NCBI RefSeq assembly: GCF_015159595.1
Contig: NZ_CP063304.1
Coordinates: 2,418,001 to 2,482,000 of the forward strand
Origin: Blautia liquoris
GTDB lineage: Bacteria > Bacillota > Clostridia > Lachnospirales > Lachnospiraceae
Direction of reading: 5' to 3'
Length of the DNA stretch: 64,000 nt
Positions 40,000-46,877 of this stretch are shown here, one piece after another. Numbering within the stretch: the first letter of the stretch is position 1; the number at the start of each line of letters is the position of its first letter. Made by a program: the position numbers and the translations under genes. The notes beneath the pieces are model-generated. The model searched no databases and had not been told where the DNA came from. It saw nothing but the letters and a program-made list of their open reading frames with translations.

Positions 40000-41691
40000 A
40001 TGGACGTGAAAACGTGTGCTGCTTCTGACATAGCAGGGCAATGGGAAAGAATTGACTGGAACAAAGCTGACCGCTATGTTAAAAACCTGCAAATGCGTAT
40101 TGTGAAAGCATTTCAGGAGGGCAAGAAAAACAAAGTGAAATCACTGCAACACTTGCTCACCACCTCTTTTTATGCCAAGGCATTGGCGGTAAAAAGAGTC
40201 ACAGAAAATCAAGGCAAAAAAACAGCAGGCGTTGACGGAGAAATCTGGACAACACCAAAGGACAGATATCAGGCAATAGAAAGGTTACAACGCAGAGGTT
40301 ACAACCCTATGCCGTTAAAAAGGGTATATATTCCCAAGAAAAATGGCAAGAAAAGACCTTTAAGCATTCCTACCATGATGGATAGAGCTATGCAGACATT
40401 ATTCAAGTTTGCATTAGAGCCGATTGCGGAAACAACTGCCGACCCCAATTCTTATGGGTTTCGAGCGAAAAGATGTACGCAGGACGCGATTGAACAGTGC
40501 TTTACCAGTCTGAATAAAGGTAAATCACCAAAATGGGTGCTTGAGGGAGATATTAAGGGTTGCTTTGACAACATCAGTCACGAATGGATACTGGAACACA
40601 TTCCTATGGACAAGGAGATACTGCAAAAATGGCTCAAATGCGGATATATCGAAACCAAGAAACTATTTCCGACAGGGTTCGGAAGTCCGCAGGGTTCGCC
40701 GATTTCACCGACAATCAGCAATATGGTACTTGATGGCTTGGAAAAGGCAATCAAGGATAAATACCATAAGCGGACGGTGAATGGGAAGGCATTTTTCCCC
40801 AAAGTCAACTTTGTCCGTTACGCTGATGATTTTATCGTGACAGGAGAAAGTAGAGAAATTCTTGAAAGCGGTGTAAAGCCAATTATCATAGAGTTTCTCG
40901 CTGAAAGAGGATTGGAACTGTCAGAAGAAAAGACTTTGATTACCCATATAAATGATGGTTTTGATTTCTTGGGCTGTAATGTGAGGATGTATGGAAACAA
41001 ACTCCTGACGAAGCCTTCTAAGAAAAACTTTGAAGCGATAGTCAGCAAAATCAGGGATGTCATTAAAAGTAACCAGTCGGCAAAGCAAGACTTCTTGATT
41101 AGAACGCTCAATCCTATCATTCGGGGTTGGGTAAATTATCAGAAGTATAACGTATCTGCACAAGCCTTTGAAAAGCTTGATTATGAAATTTGGGAATGCC
41201 TGTGGCAGTGGTGCAAAAGGCGGCACCCCAAGAAAAGTCGAAAATGGATAGCAAAGAAATATTTCCATACAATCGGAAACAGAACATGGACTTTTAGTGT
41301 TCCCACGGACGGTAAAATGGAAAATGGAGAAGATTATTATATCCGCTTAATTTATGCAACAGATACGGATATCCGAAGATTTACCAAGATTAAAGCGGAC
41401 GCAAATCCATTCGATGAAAACTGGCAGTTGTATTTTGAAGAAAGAGCCGACAAGCAGATGAGGAACGAAATCAAGGGGAGAACTATCATAAACAGGCTGT
41501 ACAAAGCCCAACAGGGCTGTTGCAGCCATTGTGGCGATAAAATCACGCTTGAAACAGATTTCCGAATCCACCAAGTTGGTAATGGAAAGAATATGACAAA
41601 AAGCCTTGTACACCCCGAATGCCACCAAGAACTCCATGCCTTGGAGAAGTGTGAAATGCTGGCTCTCGAAAGAGGGCTTATAGAAGCTTGA
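40000..41691 (+). CDS. ltrA: Group II intron-encoded reverse transcriptase/maturase with HNH endonuclease
   Basis: The 563-residue protein contains the full reverse transcriptase domain (GVDGEIWTTP, YIPKKNGKKRPLSIPTMMDR, SYGFRAKRCTQDAI, GSPQGSPISPTISN), with the catalytic YADD near residues 273-276. The maturase X domain follows (NPIIRGWVNYQKY), and a C-terminal HNH-type endonuclease has Cys pairs CSHC and HPECH. All parts look intact, so the intron may be mobile. It lies within intron domain IV. Confidence 0.92.
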   Translation: MDVKTCAASDIAGQWERIDWNKADRYVKNLQMRIVKAFQEGKKNKVKSLQHLLTTSFYAKALAVKRVTENQGKKTAGVDGEIWTTPKDRYQAIERLQRRGYNPMPLKRVYIPKKNGKKRPLSIPTMMDRAMQTLFKFALEPIAETTADPNSYGFRAKRCTQDAIEQCFTSLNKGKSPKWVLEGDIKGCFDNISHEWILEHIPMDKEILQKWLKCGYIETKKLFPTGFGSPQGSPISPTISNMVLDGLEKAIKDKYHKRTVNGKAFFPKVNFVRYADDFIVTGESREILESGVKPIIIEFLAERGLELSEEKTLITHINDGFDFLGCNVRMYGNKLLTKPSKKNFEAIVSKIRDVIKSNQSAKQDFLIRTLNPIIRGWVNYQKYNVSAQAFEKLDYEIWECLWQWCKRRHPKKSRKWIAKKYFHTIGNRTWTFSVPTDGKMENGEDYYIRLIYATDTDIRRFTKIKADANPFDENWQLYFEERADKQMRNEIKGRTIINRLYKAQQGCCSHCGDKITLETDFRIHQVGNGKNMTKSLVHPECHQELHALEKCEMLALERGLIEA

Positions 41692-41764
41692 GCCGTGTGA
41701 GGGGAAACTCTCATGCACGGTTCTTAGGGGGGAAAGCGGCAGTAATGCCGCCGACCTACCCGAC
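41690..41764 (+). ncRNA. Group II intron domains V and VI
   Basis: Domain V (41690-41725) is the 34-base hairpin GAGCCGTGTGAGG ... TGCACGGTTCTT with the AGC-type catalytic triad and a GAAA loop. A GC-rich domain VI hairpin (GCGGCAGTAATGCCGC) and the CTACCCGAC 3' end follow. Confidence 0.88.
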
Positions 41765-42652
41765 CAGACTATAGAAAATAAGCAGAAATTCATCTCACAG
41801 ATTATGACTTCTAAAAGCCCTGTGCGTTCCTGCGAAGATGTTGACGAGGCGGCATTGAACTACGCAGAAATTAAGGCTCTGTGTGCCGGAAATCCAAAAA
41901 TCAAGGAAAAGATGGATTTAGATATTGAAGTTTCAAGGCTCAAATTGTTAAAAGCAAGCCACCAAAGTAATCAGTATCGCATGGAAGATAGCCTCTTAAC
42001 GTATTTTCCAGAAAATATTGAGAAGAACAAAGGCTTTATCAAAGGTTTTGAACAGGACTTAAAGACCCTTGAAAAGAATATGCCTGATGAGGGTGCATTT
42101 TTGCCAATGATAATTAAAGGCGATACCCTGACAGATAGGGACAATGCGGGGGCTGCTCTCCTAGAGGCTTGTAAAGAAGTGAAAGGAAAAGACCCTATGG
42201 AAATAGGCAGCTACCGGGGTTTTACCATACACCTGTCCTATGATGGCTTTTATAATGAATTTCAGCTTACTCTAAAGGGAGCAATGAGCCATACAGCCAA
42301 ACTCGGTATGGATTCAAGAGGAAATCTCACTCGGATTGACAATGCCCTTGCATCTATGTCTGACAGGTTAAAAGCTGTTGCGGATCAGCTTGACAATCTC
42401 TATAAACAGCGAGAGGCGGCAAAGTCTGAGGTCGGAAAACCGTTCCTGCAAGAACAGGAATTAAAGGATAAGGTTTCCCGTCTTTCTGTCCTTGATGCTG
42501 AGTTGAATATGAGCGTTTCTAAGCAGCAGAAACAGGCTGACAGGCGTGTTTCTAAAGGTGGGCGACCATCGGTACTGGATAACCTGAAACAGTCCCCACA
42601 AGCCATTAGAGAGGGCAAGGAAAAACAAAATAAATATATGGAGGTGCGATAA
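41765..42652 (+). CDS. Giant methylase-helicase protein, exon 2
   Basis: This exon of 296 codons including the stop continues the helicase frame immediately after the intron (QTIENKQKFISQIMTSKSPV RSCEDVDE, and so on). It encodes the C-terminal coiled-coil region (IGSYRGFTIHLSYDGFYNEF, LASMSDRLKAVADQLDNLYK) that ends YMEVR. It cannot be expressed as part of the full protein unless the intron splices. An internal ATG at 41804 has no ribosome binding site. The stop codon overlaps the mobC start. Confidence 0.9.
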   Translation, partial: QTIENKQKFISQIMTSKSPVRSCEDVDEAALNYAEIKALCAGNPKIKEKMDLDIEVSRLKLLKASHQSNQYRMEDSLLTYFPENIEKNKGFIKGFEQDLKTLEKNMPDEGAFLPMIIKGDTLTDRDNAGAALLEACKEVKGKDPMEIGSYRGFTIHLSYDGFYNEFQLTLKGAMSHTAKLGMDSRGNLTRIDNALASMSDRLKAVADQLDNLYKQREAAKSEVGKPFLQEQELKDKVSRLSVLDAELNMSVSKQQKQADRRVSKGGRPSVLDNLKQSPQAIREGKEKQNKYMEVR

Positions 42653-42987
42653 TGGCAAAACGAACAAGAAGTACACAGTTGCACTTCATGGTATCAGAAC
42701 AGGAACGAAAATTGATAGAGGAAAAAATGAAACAACTTAACACAAAGAATTTGGGGGCATATCTCCGCAAAATGGCAGTAGATGGCTATGTTATTTACCT
42801 CGATTTATCTGACATACGGGAACTTGTTGCCCTACTCCGCCGCACCAGTAATAGCTTAAATCAGCTTACAAAGCGTGTTCATCAGACAGGCAATATTTAT
42901 ATTGAGGACTTGGAGGCACTGCGGGAAAGCTACGATAAACTTTGGGATACGGCAGACGAAATACTATCAAGGCTTTCTACAATTTAA
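42652..42987 (+). CDS. MobC-like relaxosome accessory protein
   Basis: The 111-residue basic protein begins MAKRTRSTQLHFMVSEQE and carries the ribbon-helix-helix-like N-terminus, with the conserved block LRRTSNSLNQLTKRVHQTGN. It matches MobC-type proteins that bind oriT and help the relaxase nick DNA. The ATG overlaps the helicase stop by one base. The relaxase partner lies 3.9 kb downstream, separated by repressor cassettes and an intron. Confidence 0.88.
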   Translation: MAKRTRSTQLHFMVSEQERKLIEEKMKQLNTKNLGAYLRKMAVDGYVIYLDLSDIRELVALLRRTSNSLNQLTKRVHQTGNIYIEDLEALRESYDKLWDTADEILSRLSTI

Positions 42988-43063
42988 GATTTATATGATG
43001 GACAATTTCCATTTACTCTGATATTCTTTCCCTATACAACATTCAACGGAAAAGGAGGCTTTC

Positions 43064-43351
43064 ATGATGCGGATACTGCTTAAAATATTATTATTTCCCG
43101 TTACCCTGATATTGACGGTTCTTTTACTTATCTGTGAGTTTATCTGTTTGTTTGGAACAATGCTGCTCTCTATCCTGGCATTGATCCTATTTGTTCTGGC
43201 ACTTGGTATTATGATTTTCTTAGGAGAGGTACAAGACGGAATAAAAACAATGGTGCTTGCCTATCTGATTAGCCCTTATGGAATCCCCCTGCTTGCAAGT
43301 TGGCTTGTCGGAAAACTGAAATCGGTAAATGAACGGTTAAAATCTATTTAA
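43064..43351 (+). CDS. CD1845-like small membrane protein
   Basis: The 95-residue protein is almost entirely hydrophobic, with about three membrane helices (residues 5-25, 28-50, 60-80). It resembles the CD1845 family located near relaxase genes in Tn1549-type elements. AAAGGAGG precedes the ATG; an ATG one codon later is an alternative. Function is unknown, and a role at the transfer channel is only context-based. Confidence 0.72.
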   Translation: MMRILLKILLFPVTLILTVLLLICEFICLFGTMLLSILALILFVLALGIMIFLGEVQDGIKTMVLAYLISPYGIPLLASWLVGKLKSVNERLKSI

Positions 43352-43375
43352 ACAATTTTTTCAATTCTCACAAAG

Positions 43376-43424
43376 AAAGTACCATCATAGGACAGAATTA
43401 TTTTTGTGCTATGGTGGTACTTCT
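43376..43424 (-). terminator. Hairpin terminator shared by the membrane protein and XRE genes
   Basis: AGTACCATCATAG (43378-43390) pairs with CTATGGTGGTACT (12 of 13 positions), flanked by A and T tracts. It lies between convergent genes. A related sequence (gtgctatgttggtacttct) recurs at 44290-44308 next to the second XRE gene. Confidence 0.65.
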
Positions 43425-43456
43425 ATTATTTAACGACCTATAAAGAGTATAAAACA

Positions 43457-43714
43457 TTACTTAGTGTTAGGCTCATCAAGTAACAACCCCTCAAAGAAAA
43501 CGGAAAAATCCACATCATATACGATTTTTAGAGCAATAAAATCGCTAATGCGTATGTTTCGCACCCCTGTTTCTATCTTAGAATAAGTGCTGCGGGACAT
43601 ATCGCTACCAATTAGATGTAGTTTTGATACCAGTTGTGCTTGAGAATAGCCGAACTTTTCTCTAAGTTTACGCAAGTTCTCTCCAATACTAATATCTTGT
43701 AAAAACCATTGCAT
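43457..43714 (-). CDS. XRE-family repressor 1
   Basis: The ATG at 43714 behind GGAGGTG gives 85 residues; the longer reading from 43744 crosses the operator. The helix-turn-helix (ENLRKLREKFGYSQAQLVSKL, then SDMSRSTYSKIETGVRNI) is of the Cro/CI type. It is transcribed divergently from an unknown 111-residue gene, with a pair of inverted operators in between, and so probably represses itself and that gene. Confidence 0.85.
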   Translation of the reverse strand: MQWFLQDISIGENLRKLREKFGYSQAQLVSKLHLIGSDMSRSTYSKIETGVRNIRISDFIALKIVYDVDFSVFFEGLLLDEPNTK

Positions 43715-43735
43715 AAAAACACCTCCAAAGAAATT

Positions 43736-43803
43736 TGCGACCAATCAGTCACACAATTGATTGTATCAAATTACAATGATATAATTGGGACTGATTAGTC
43801 GCA
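43736..43803 (+). promoter_or_regulatory. Divergent promoter with two inverted operators
   Basis: TGCGACCAATCAGTCAC at 43736-43752 and the reverse complement of 43787-43803 (TGCGACTAATCAGTCCC) match at 15 of 17 positions. Between them lie TTGATT (43757-43762) and TATAAT (43780-43785) with a 17-base gap, a good sigma-A promoter reading right. The right operator covers the start point of that promoter, as expected for repression by XRE repressor 1. Confidence 0.75.
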
Positions 43804-43839
43804 ATGCGTAACTATATTTTAAAAAGGAGAATATGGGTA

Positions 43840-44175
43840 ATGGAACTTAACGAAAAATTTAGGAGAGAAGAAACAAAAAGATTATTGGAATGGATTGGAA
43901 ACAATCAGGAAGAATGGTTTGAAATTACGTTAGCTTTTGTAGAGGAAGATATGCTCATTGACCAAGAACTTAAAGAGGTATTCCGCAATTTAAAGAACAA
44001 TGGTTTTTATCAGTTATTGGTTCTTTTAATGTATACCAAAAATGAAATCATAGGAAAGGCATTACAAAAGTCAATGTTAAATATTATCTGTAATAATTGG
44101 AATGAGCAGTCCATAGACACCATGTATGATCTGCTAATAGATAATCTTAGTCAAACCATACATGAAACGGTGTAA
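43840..44175 (+). CDS. Unknown 111-residue ICE protein under XRE control
   Basis: The start at ATG 43840 follows AAGGAG by ten bases. The product is acidic and helical (MELNEKFRREETKRLLEWIG), with no recognised motif, signal peptide or membrane segment. Its promoter is overlapped by the XRE operator, so it is probably the main target of that repressor. A toxin, activator or anti-repressor role would fit the arrangement, but nothing in the sequence decides. Confidence 0.65.
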   Translation: MELNEKFRREETKRLLEWIGNNQEEWFEITLAFVEEDMLIDQELKEVFRNLKNNGFYQLLVLLMYTKNEIIGKALQKSMLNIICNNWNEQSIDTMYDLLIDNLSQTIHETV

Positions 44176-44332
44176 ATGGAGTTTAATGATGAAAGGGGCG
44201 AAAGCACTTCCAGGCTTTCCCCCTTAGCTGCCACAAAGCAGGAGTTCCGGCATAGAGCAAGGGCGGCAAAGCCGTTTATCTTGACCCTTGTGCTATGTTG
44301 GTACTTCTGCTATTTCTTAACAGTCGCTTTCC
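44176..44332. repeat. Inverted repeat region between XRE cassettes
   Basis: CATAGAGCAAGGG (44251-44263) pairs with CCCTTGTGCTATG (44285-44297) at 11 of 13 positions. The right arm and following bases resemble the terminator of the first XRE cassette. It may be the terminator of XRE repressor 2. A transfer origin cannot be excluded, as the region lies between mobC and the relaxase. The short plus-strand frame across it is not convincing. Confidence 0.5.
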
Positions 44333-44572
44333 CTACTTCAGTAATTCATCATAGGTTGTTTGCAAAGCGTCTTTTATTCCTCTGAGTTGTGAGGCGTAAA
44401 TGTGTTGTACTCCCCTCTCAATCTTTACCAAAGATTCACGAGTAATCGAAACACCTTGTAAGTGCAGCAATCCTACAAGTTCTGTTTGACCGATATTCTT
44501 CTTTTTCCTGATTTCCTTTATGTTCTTTCCTACAAAGATATTTTCATCTGATTTTATTTTCTGTTCTCCCAT
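44333..44572 (-). CDS. XRE-family repressor 2
   Basis: The 79-residue protein has a helix-turn-helix (GKNIKEIRKKKNIGQTELV, then GVSITRESLVKIERGVQHI) clearly related to XRE repressor 1 in layout and spacing. A short charged N-terminal extension precedes it. It is divergent from the Spo0A-C-like small gene, with two near-palindromic operators in between. Confidence 0.85.
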   Translation of the reverse strand: MGEQKIKSDENIFVGKNIKEIRKKKNIGQTELVGLLHLQGVSITRESLVKIERGVQHIYASQLRGIKDALQTTYDELLK

Positions 44573-44593
44573 ATAAAACCTCTCGATTTTTTT

Positions 44594-44662
44594 GGACTAA
44601 TATCAGTCCTTTATCCTTTATTTTAATGGGACTTCTTGTTATAATGGGACTAATATCAGTCC
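44594..44662. promoter_or_regulatory. Two identical operator sites of XRE repressor 2
   Basis: GGACTAATATCAGTCC occurs at 44594-44609 and again at 44647-44662. Each copy is nearly palindromic (GGACT...AGTCC). TATAAT at 44640-44645 abuts the second copy. The half-site GACTAAT/AGTCC resembles the operators of XRE repressor 1, which suggests common descent. Confidence 0.75.
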
Positions 44663-44701
44663 ATTTTTTAGAAAATACTATATACATAGGAGGATTTTCA
44701 G

Positions 44702-44929
44702 ATGAATCTAAAAAAGATATACCAAGAGGTTGCAAAGCAAAGCGGTGTTACTGTGGAAGAGCTTAAACGTGAAATGCAGGCAGCGATTGATGCAGCATAT
44801 AATAGCCCTAATAATAATGATATAACAAGAGCATATCAGGATAAAATACCACGCAAAGGGAAAGTTCCCACAGTAGATGAATTTATACTTTATATGGCAG
44901 ACCGAACAAAGAAAAGTGAGGAAAAGTAA
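44702..44929 (+). CDS. Small protein related to the Spo0A C-terminal domain family
   Basis: The 75-residue protein begins MNLKKIYQEVAKQSGVTVEE and has the conserved KREMQAAIDAAYNSP and PRKGKVPTVDEFILY blocks, which resemble short proteins labelled as sporulation factor Spo0A C-terminal-like. A helix-turn-helix role is plausible. The group IIC intron is inserted at its stop codon; removing the intron leaves TAA intact (AAGT joined to AAGC). A GGAGG site precedes the ATG. Confidence 0.62.
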   Translation: MNLKKIYQEVAKQSGVTVEELKREMQAAIDAAYNSPNNNDITRAYQDKIPRKGKVPTVDEFILYMADRTKKSEEK

Positions 44930-46821
44930 TCGGATAGGGGGGGATTAATCCCCCTTCCACACCACCTGGCATACCGTTCGGTACCAAGGCGGTTCAATAG
45001 TTTACACGTGCTTTCAGATAGTGGGCAGACATACAAGGATAGCCGAGTCTGTCCACTATGATTGTTTTTGTGAGTGCAGAGTTCAGCATTGCCGCCGCTC
45101 TCCACACTCCTTTCCGACAATTCGCCATTTCGTGTACTTTCCGTTCTGACAGGTATAGTGCCCGGAGCATTTTGTACCTCGTGCGCACCTTTTTCCATTG
45201 CTTCCAGTACACCGCCCGGATTCTGTGGCGCAGCCACTTGTCCGTCTGTTCCATCAGACTTTTCATGTCCGCATATCGGTAATAGTTAATCCACCCATTC
45301 ACATAGCTTCGGAGTTTCTCTTCTCTTTCCGAATTGCTCCACTTGTTTCCTCTGATCGTCAGTTCCCTTAGCTGGTTCTTCATTTTTGCCACCGATTTGG
45401 GATGTACCCTCATACGGCATTTCCCTTTATAGCGGTAAAAGCCGTAGCCGAGGTATTTTATTTTGCTGATATGGCTTATCGTCGTTTTCTGGAGGTTGAC
45501 TTTCAGAAACAGTTTCCTCGTGATAAATGGCACAATGTTTTCCAGCGTCCGCTCTGCACTTTTCCTGCTTTTGCACAGAATCAGGCAGTCGTCGGCATAT
45601 CTCACGTATTTATGCCCTCTGCGTTCCAGTTCCTTATCCAGTTCGTTTAGCATAACATTTCCACATAGCGGACTTAACGGGCTGCCTTGCTGCACGCCCT
45701 CTGTCGTTTCCTGGAAACCTCCGTCCTCCATTATCCCGGCATTCAGATATTTATGTATCAGCGAGATCACCCTCCCGTCCTTTACCGTCCTCGACAGCAC
45801 CTCTATCAGTTTGCTGTGATTCACCGTGTCGAAATAGGTTTGTAAATCCATGCTGACTGCATAGATATATCCTTCGTTGATGTATTTCCTACATCTTTCC
45901 AGTGCGTCATGCGCACTTCTGCCGGGTCGAAATCCGAAACTGTTGTCTGAAAACTGTTCCTCGTAAATAGGGGTCAGTTCCTGTGCGATTGCCTGCTGGA
46001 TTACCCTGTCCACCACGGTGGGTATCCCCAACTTCCTCACTTTGTCTTTCTCCTCTTTGGGTATTTCTACCCTTCGGACTGGGTTTGGCTTATATTTTCC
46101 TTCCCTCACCTGCCGGACAAGCTCGCCTTGGTGTTCTCTCAGATAGGGCAGAAGTTCATCCACCTGCATTCCGTCGATACCACCGGCTCCCTTGTTTGCT
46201 TTCACCTTCTTATATGCGGCGTTGAGATTGTCGCTTCTAAGTATGGTGTCCAGCAGATTGTCCATCCAAAAATCCGTGTTGGTGTCAGGGTTCCCGGTAA
46301 TCCTTCCTTGGGCGTACACTCCTGCCTGTTCTTTCTGTTCCGCAGATACCATCCGCAGGTAGTCCTCAATATGAAGTTGTCTGTACTTAGTTCCATGTCC
46401 GGTTTCCATTTGGAAATAACACCTCCTACTGTTCAGCCCTTCGTCCGGTATTTACAATCACCGGCTTACTATGGCCTCTGCTGACTTCTCACGGCAAGCT
46501 TTACTCCGTGGCGGCGAATGTTTTATCACCTTGTCACGTTCGTGAGATCTCCCCGGGTACTCACACGTTCTTTCTCTCCATGTCCCCACCATCTTTACTG
46601 TGTCGGATTCCGTGCAGTTATTGGACTTTGACCTGTCTTGCGGTCTTATCCTCCGTGTTCAGCCTGAAATGGTTTCTGTTCGTTGGGGCAGAGGTTTGCC
46701 TACACCTTCCTTCAGCCCTCTCAAACCTCACGGCGAGAACCTTGGTGTTCAGCTATATCCTTCCCACTGCTAGGCGGATTCGGGACTTTCACCCGTTAGA
46801 ACGTGCGCCCGCCGGGCGCAC
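44928..46821 (-). mobile_element. Group IIC-type intron, antisense to the ICE genes
   Basis: On the minus strand the intron begins GTGCGCCCGG (at 46821) and ends near CCTATCCGATT (at about 44928), 1.89 kb long. Domain V (GAACCGCCTTGGTACC ... GGTGGTGTG) and a GGGGGATTAATCCCCC domain VI lie at 44935-44995. The 5' exon side is a hairpin with T-rich tail (46830-46857), which is the target preferred by class C introns. About 400 bases of structured RNA without a gene precede the reverse transcriptase. The 3' end may be off by a base. Confidence 0.85.
44994..46409 (-). CDS. ltrA: Group II intron reverse transcriptase/maturase (class C type)
   Basis: The 471-residue protein has all reverse transcriptase blocks (GAGGIDGMQVDELLPYL, VEIPKEEKDKVRKLGIPTVV, NSFGFRPGRSAHDALERCR, GVQQGSPLSPLCGN), including YADD (RYADDCLILCKSRKSAER). 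A maturase domain follows (RSYVNGWINYYRYADMKSL). There is no HNH or En domain, as usual for class C. Its start ATG at 46409 is plausible. The protein looks intact. Confidence 0.9.
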   Translation of the reverse strand: METGHGTKYRQLHIEDYLRMVSAEQKEQAGVYAQGRITGNPDTNTDFWMDNLLDTILRSDNLNAAYKKVKANKGAGGIDGMQVDELLPYLREHQGELVRQVREGKYKPNPVRRVEIPKEEKDKVRKLGIPTVVDRVIQQAIAQELTPIYEEQFSDNSFGFRPGRSAHDALERCRKYINEGYIYAVSMDLQTYFDTVNHSKLIEVLSRTVKDGRVISLIHKYLNAGIMEDGGFQETTEGVQQGSPLSPLCGNVMLNELDKELERRGHKYVRYADDCLILCKSRKSAERTLENIVPFITRKLFLKVNLQKTTISHISKIKYLGYGFYRYKGKCRMRVHPKSVAKMKNQLRELTIRGNKWSNSEREEKLRSYVNGWINYYRYADMKSLMEQTDKWLRHRIRAVYWKQWKKVRTRYKMLRALYLSERKVHEMANCRKGVWRAAAMLNSALTKTIIVDRLGYPCMSAHYLKARVNY

Positions 46822-46829
46822 AAGCAAGG

Positions 46830-46857
46830 AAAAGTGCCTGAAAATGGCACTTTTTCT
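46830..46857 (+). terminator. Hairpin with T tract, target of the group IIC intron
   Basis: AAAAGTGCC and GGCACTTTT form a perfect 9-bp stem with a 7-base loop, followed by T-rich sequence reading right. It would originally have ended the transcript of the Spo0A-C-like gene. On the minus strand the intron sits 8 bases beyond the stem. Confidence 0.75.
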
Positions 46858-46877
46858 TATTTGGAAAGGAGTTTTTT

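Larger units (their letters stand above)
39416..41764 (+). mobile_element. Group II intron with reverse transcriptase, inserted in the helicase gene
   Basis: The 2349-base intron starts with GTGCGAC, the usual 5' end, and stops at CTACCCGAC. Removing it joins TTATGG to CAGACTATAG in frame and restores the conserved helicase segment FDAYLWQTIENKQKFISQIM. The first 580 bases hold folded RNA, with no gene, and domain V is at 41690-41725. A CCATAG at 39719-39724 could be the EBS1 partner of the TTATGG exon end; this pairing is a guess. The intron is in sense orientation, so splicing would keep the host gene working. Confidence 0.92.

Noticed and set aside
43457-44175. XRE gene plus the 111-residue gene as a toxin-antitoxin pair
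   Set aside because: The genes are divergent with paired operators, which is repressor-target layout. The second protein shows no toxin motif.
44176-44385. 69-codon plus-strand frame after the unknown 111-residue gene
   Set aside because: It has no ribosome binding site, spans the inverted repeat and overlaps the end of XRE repressor 2.
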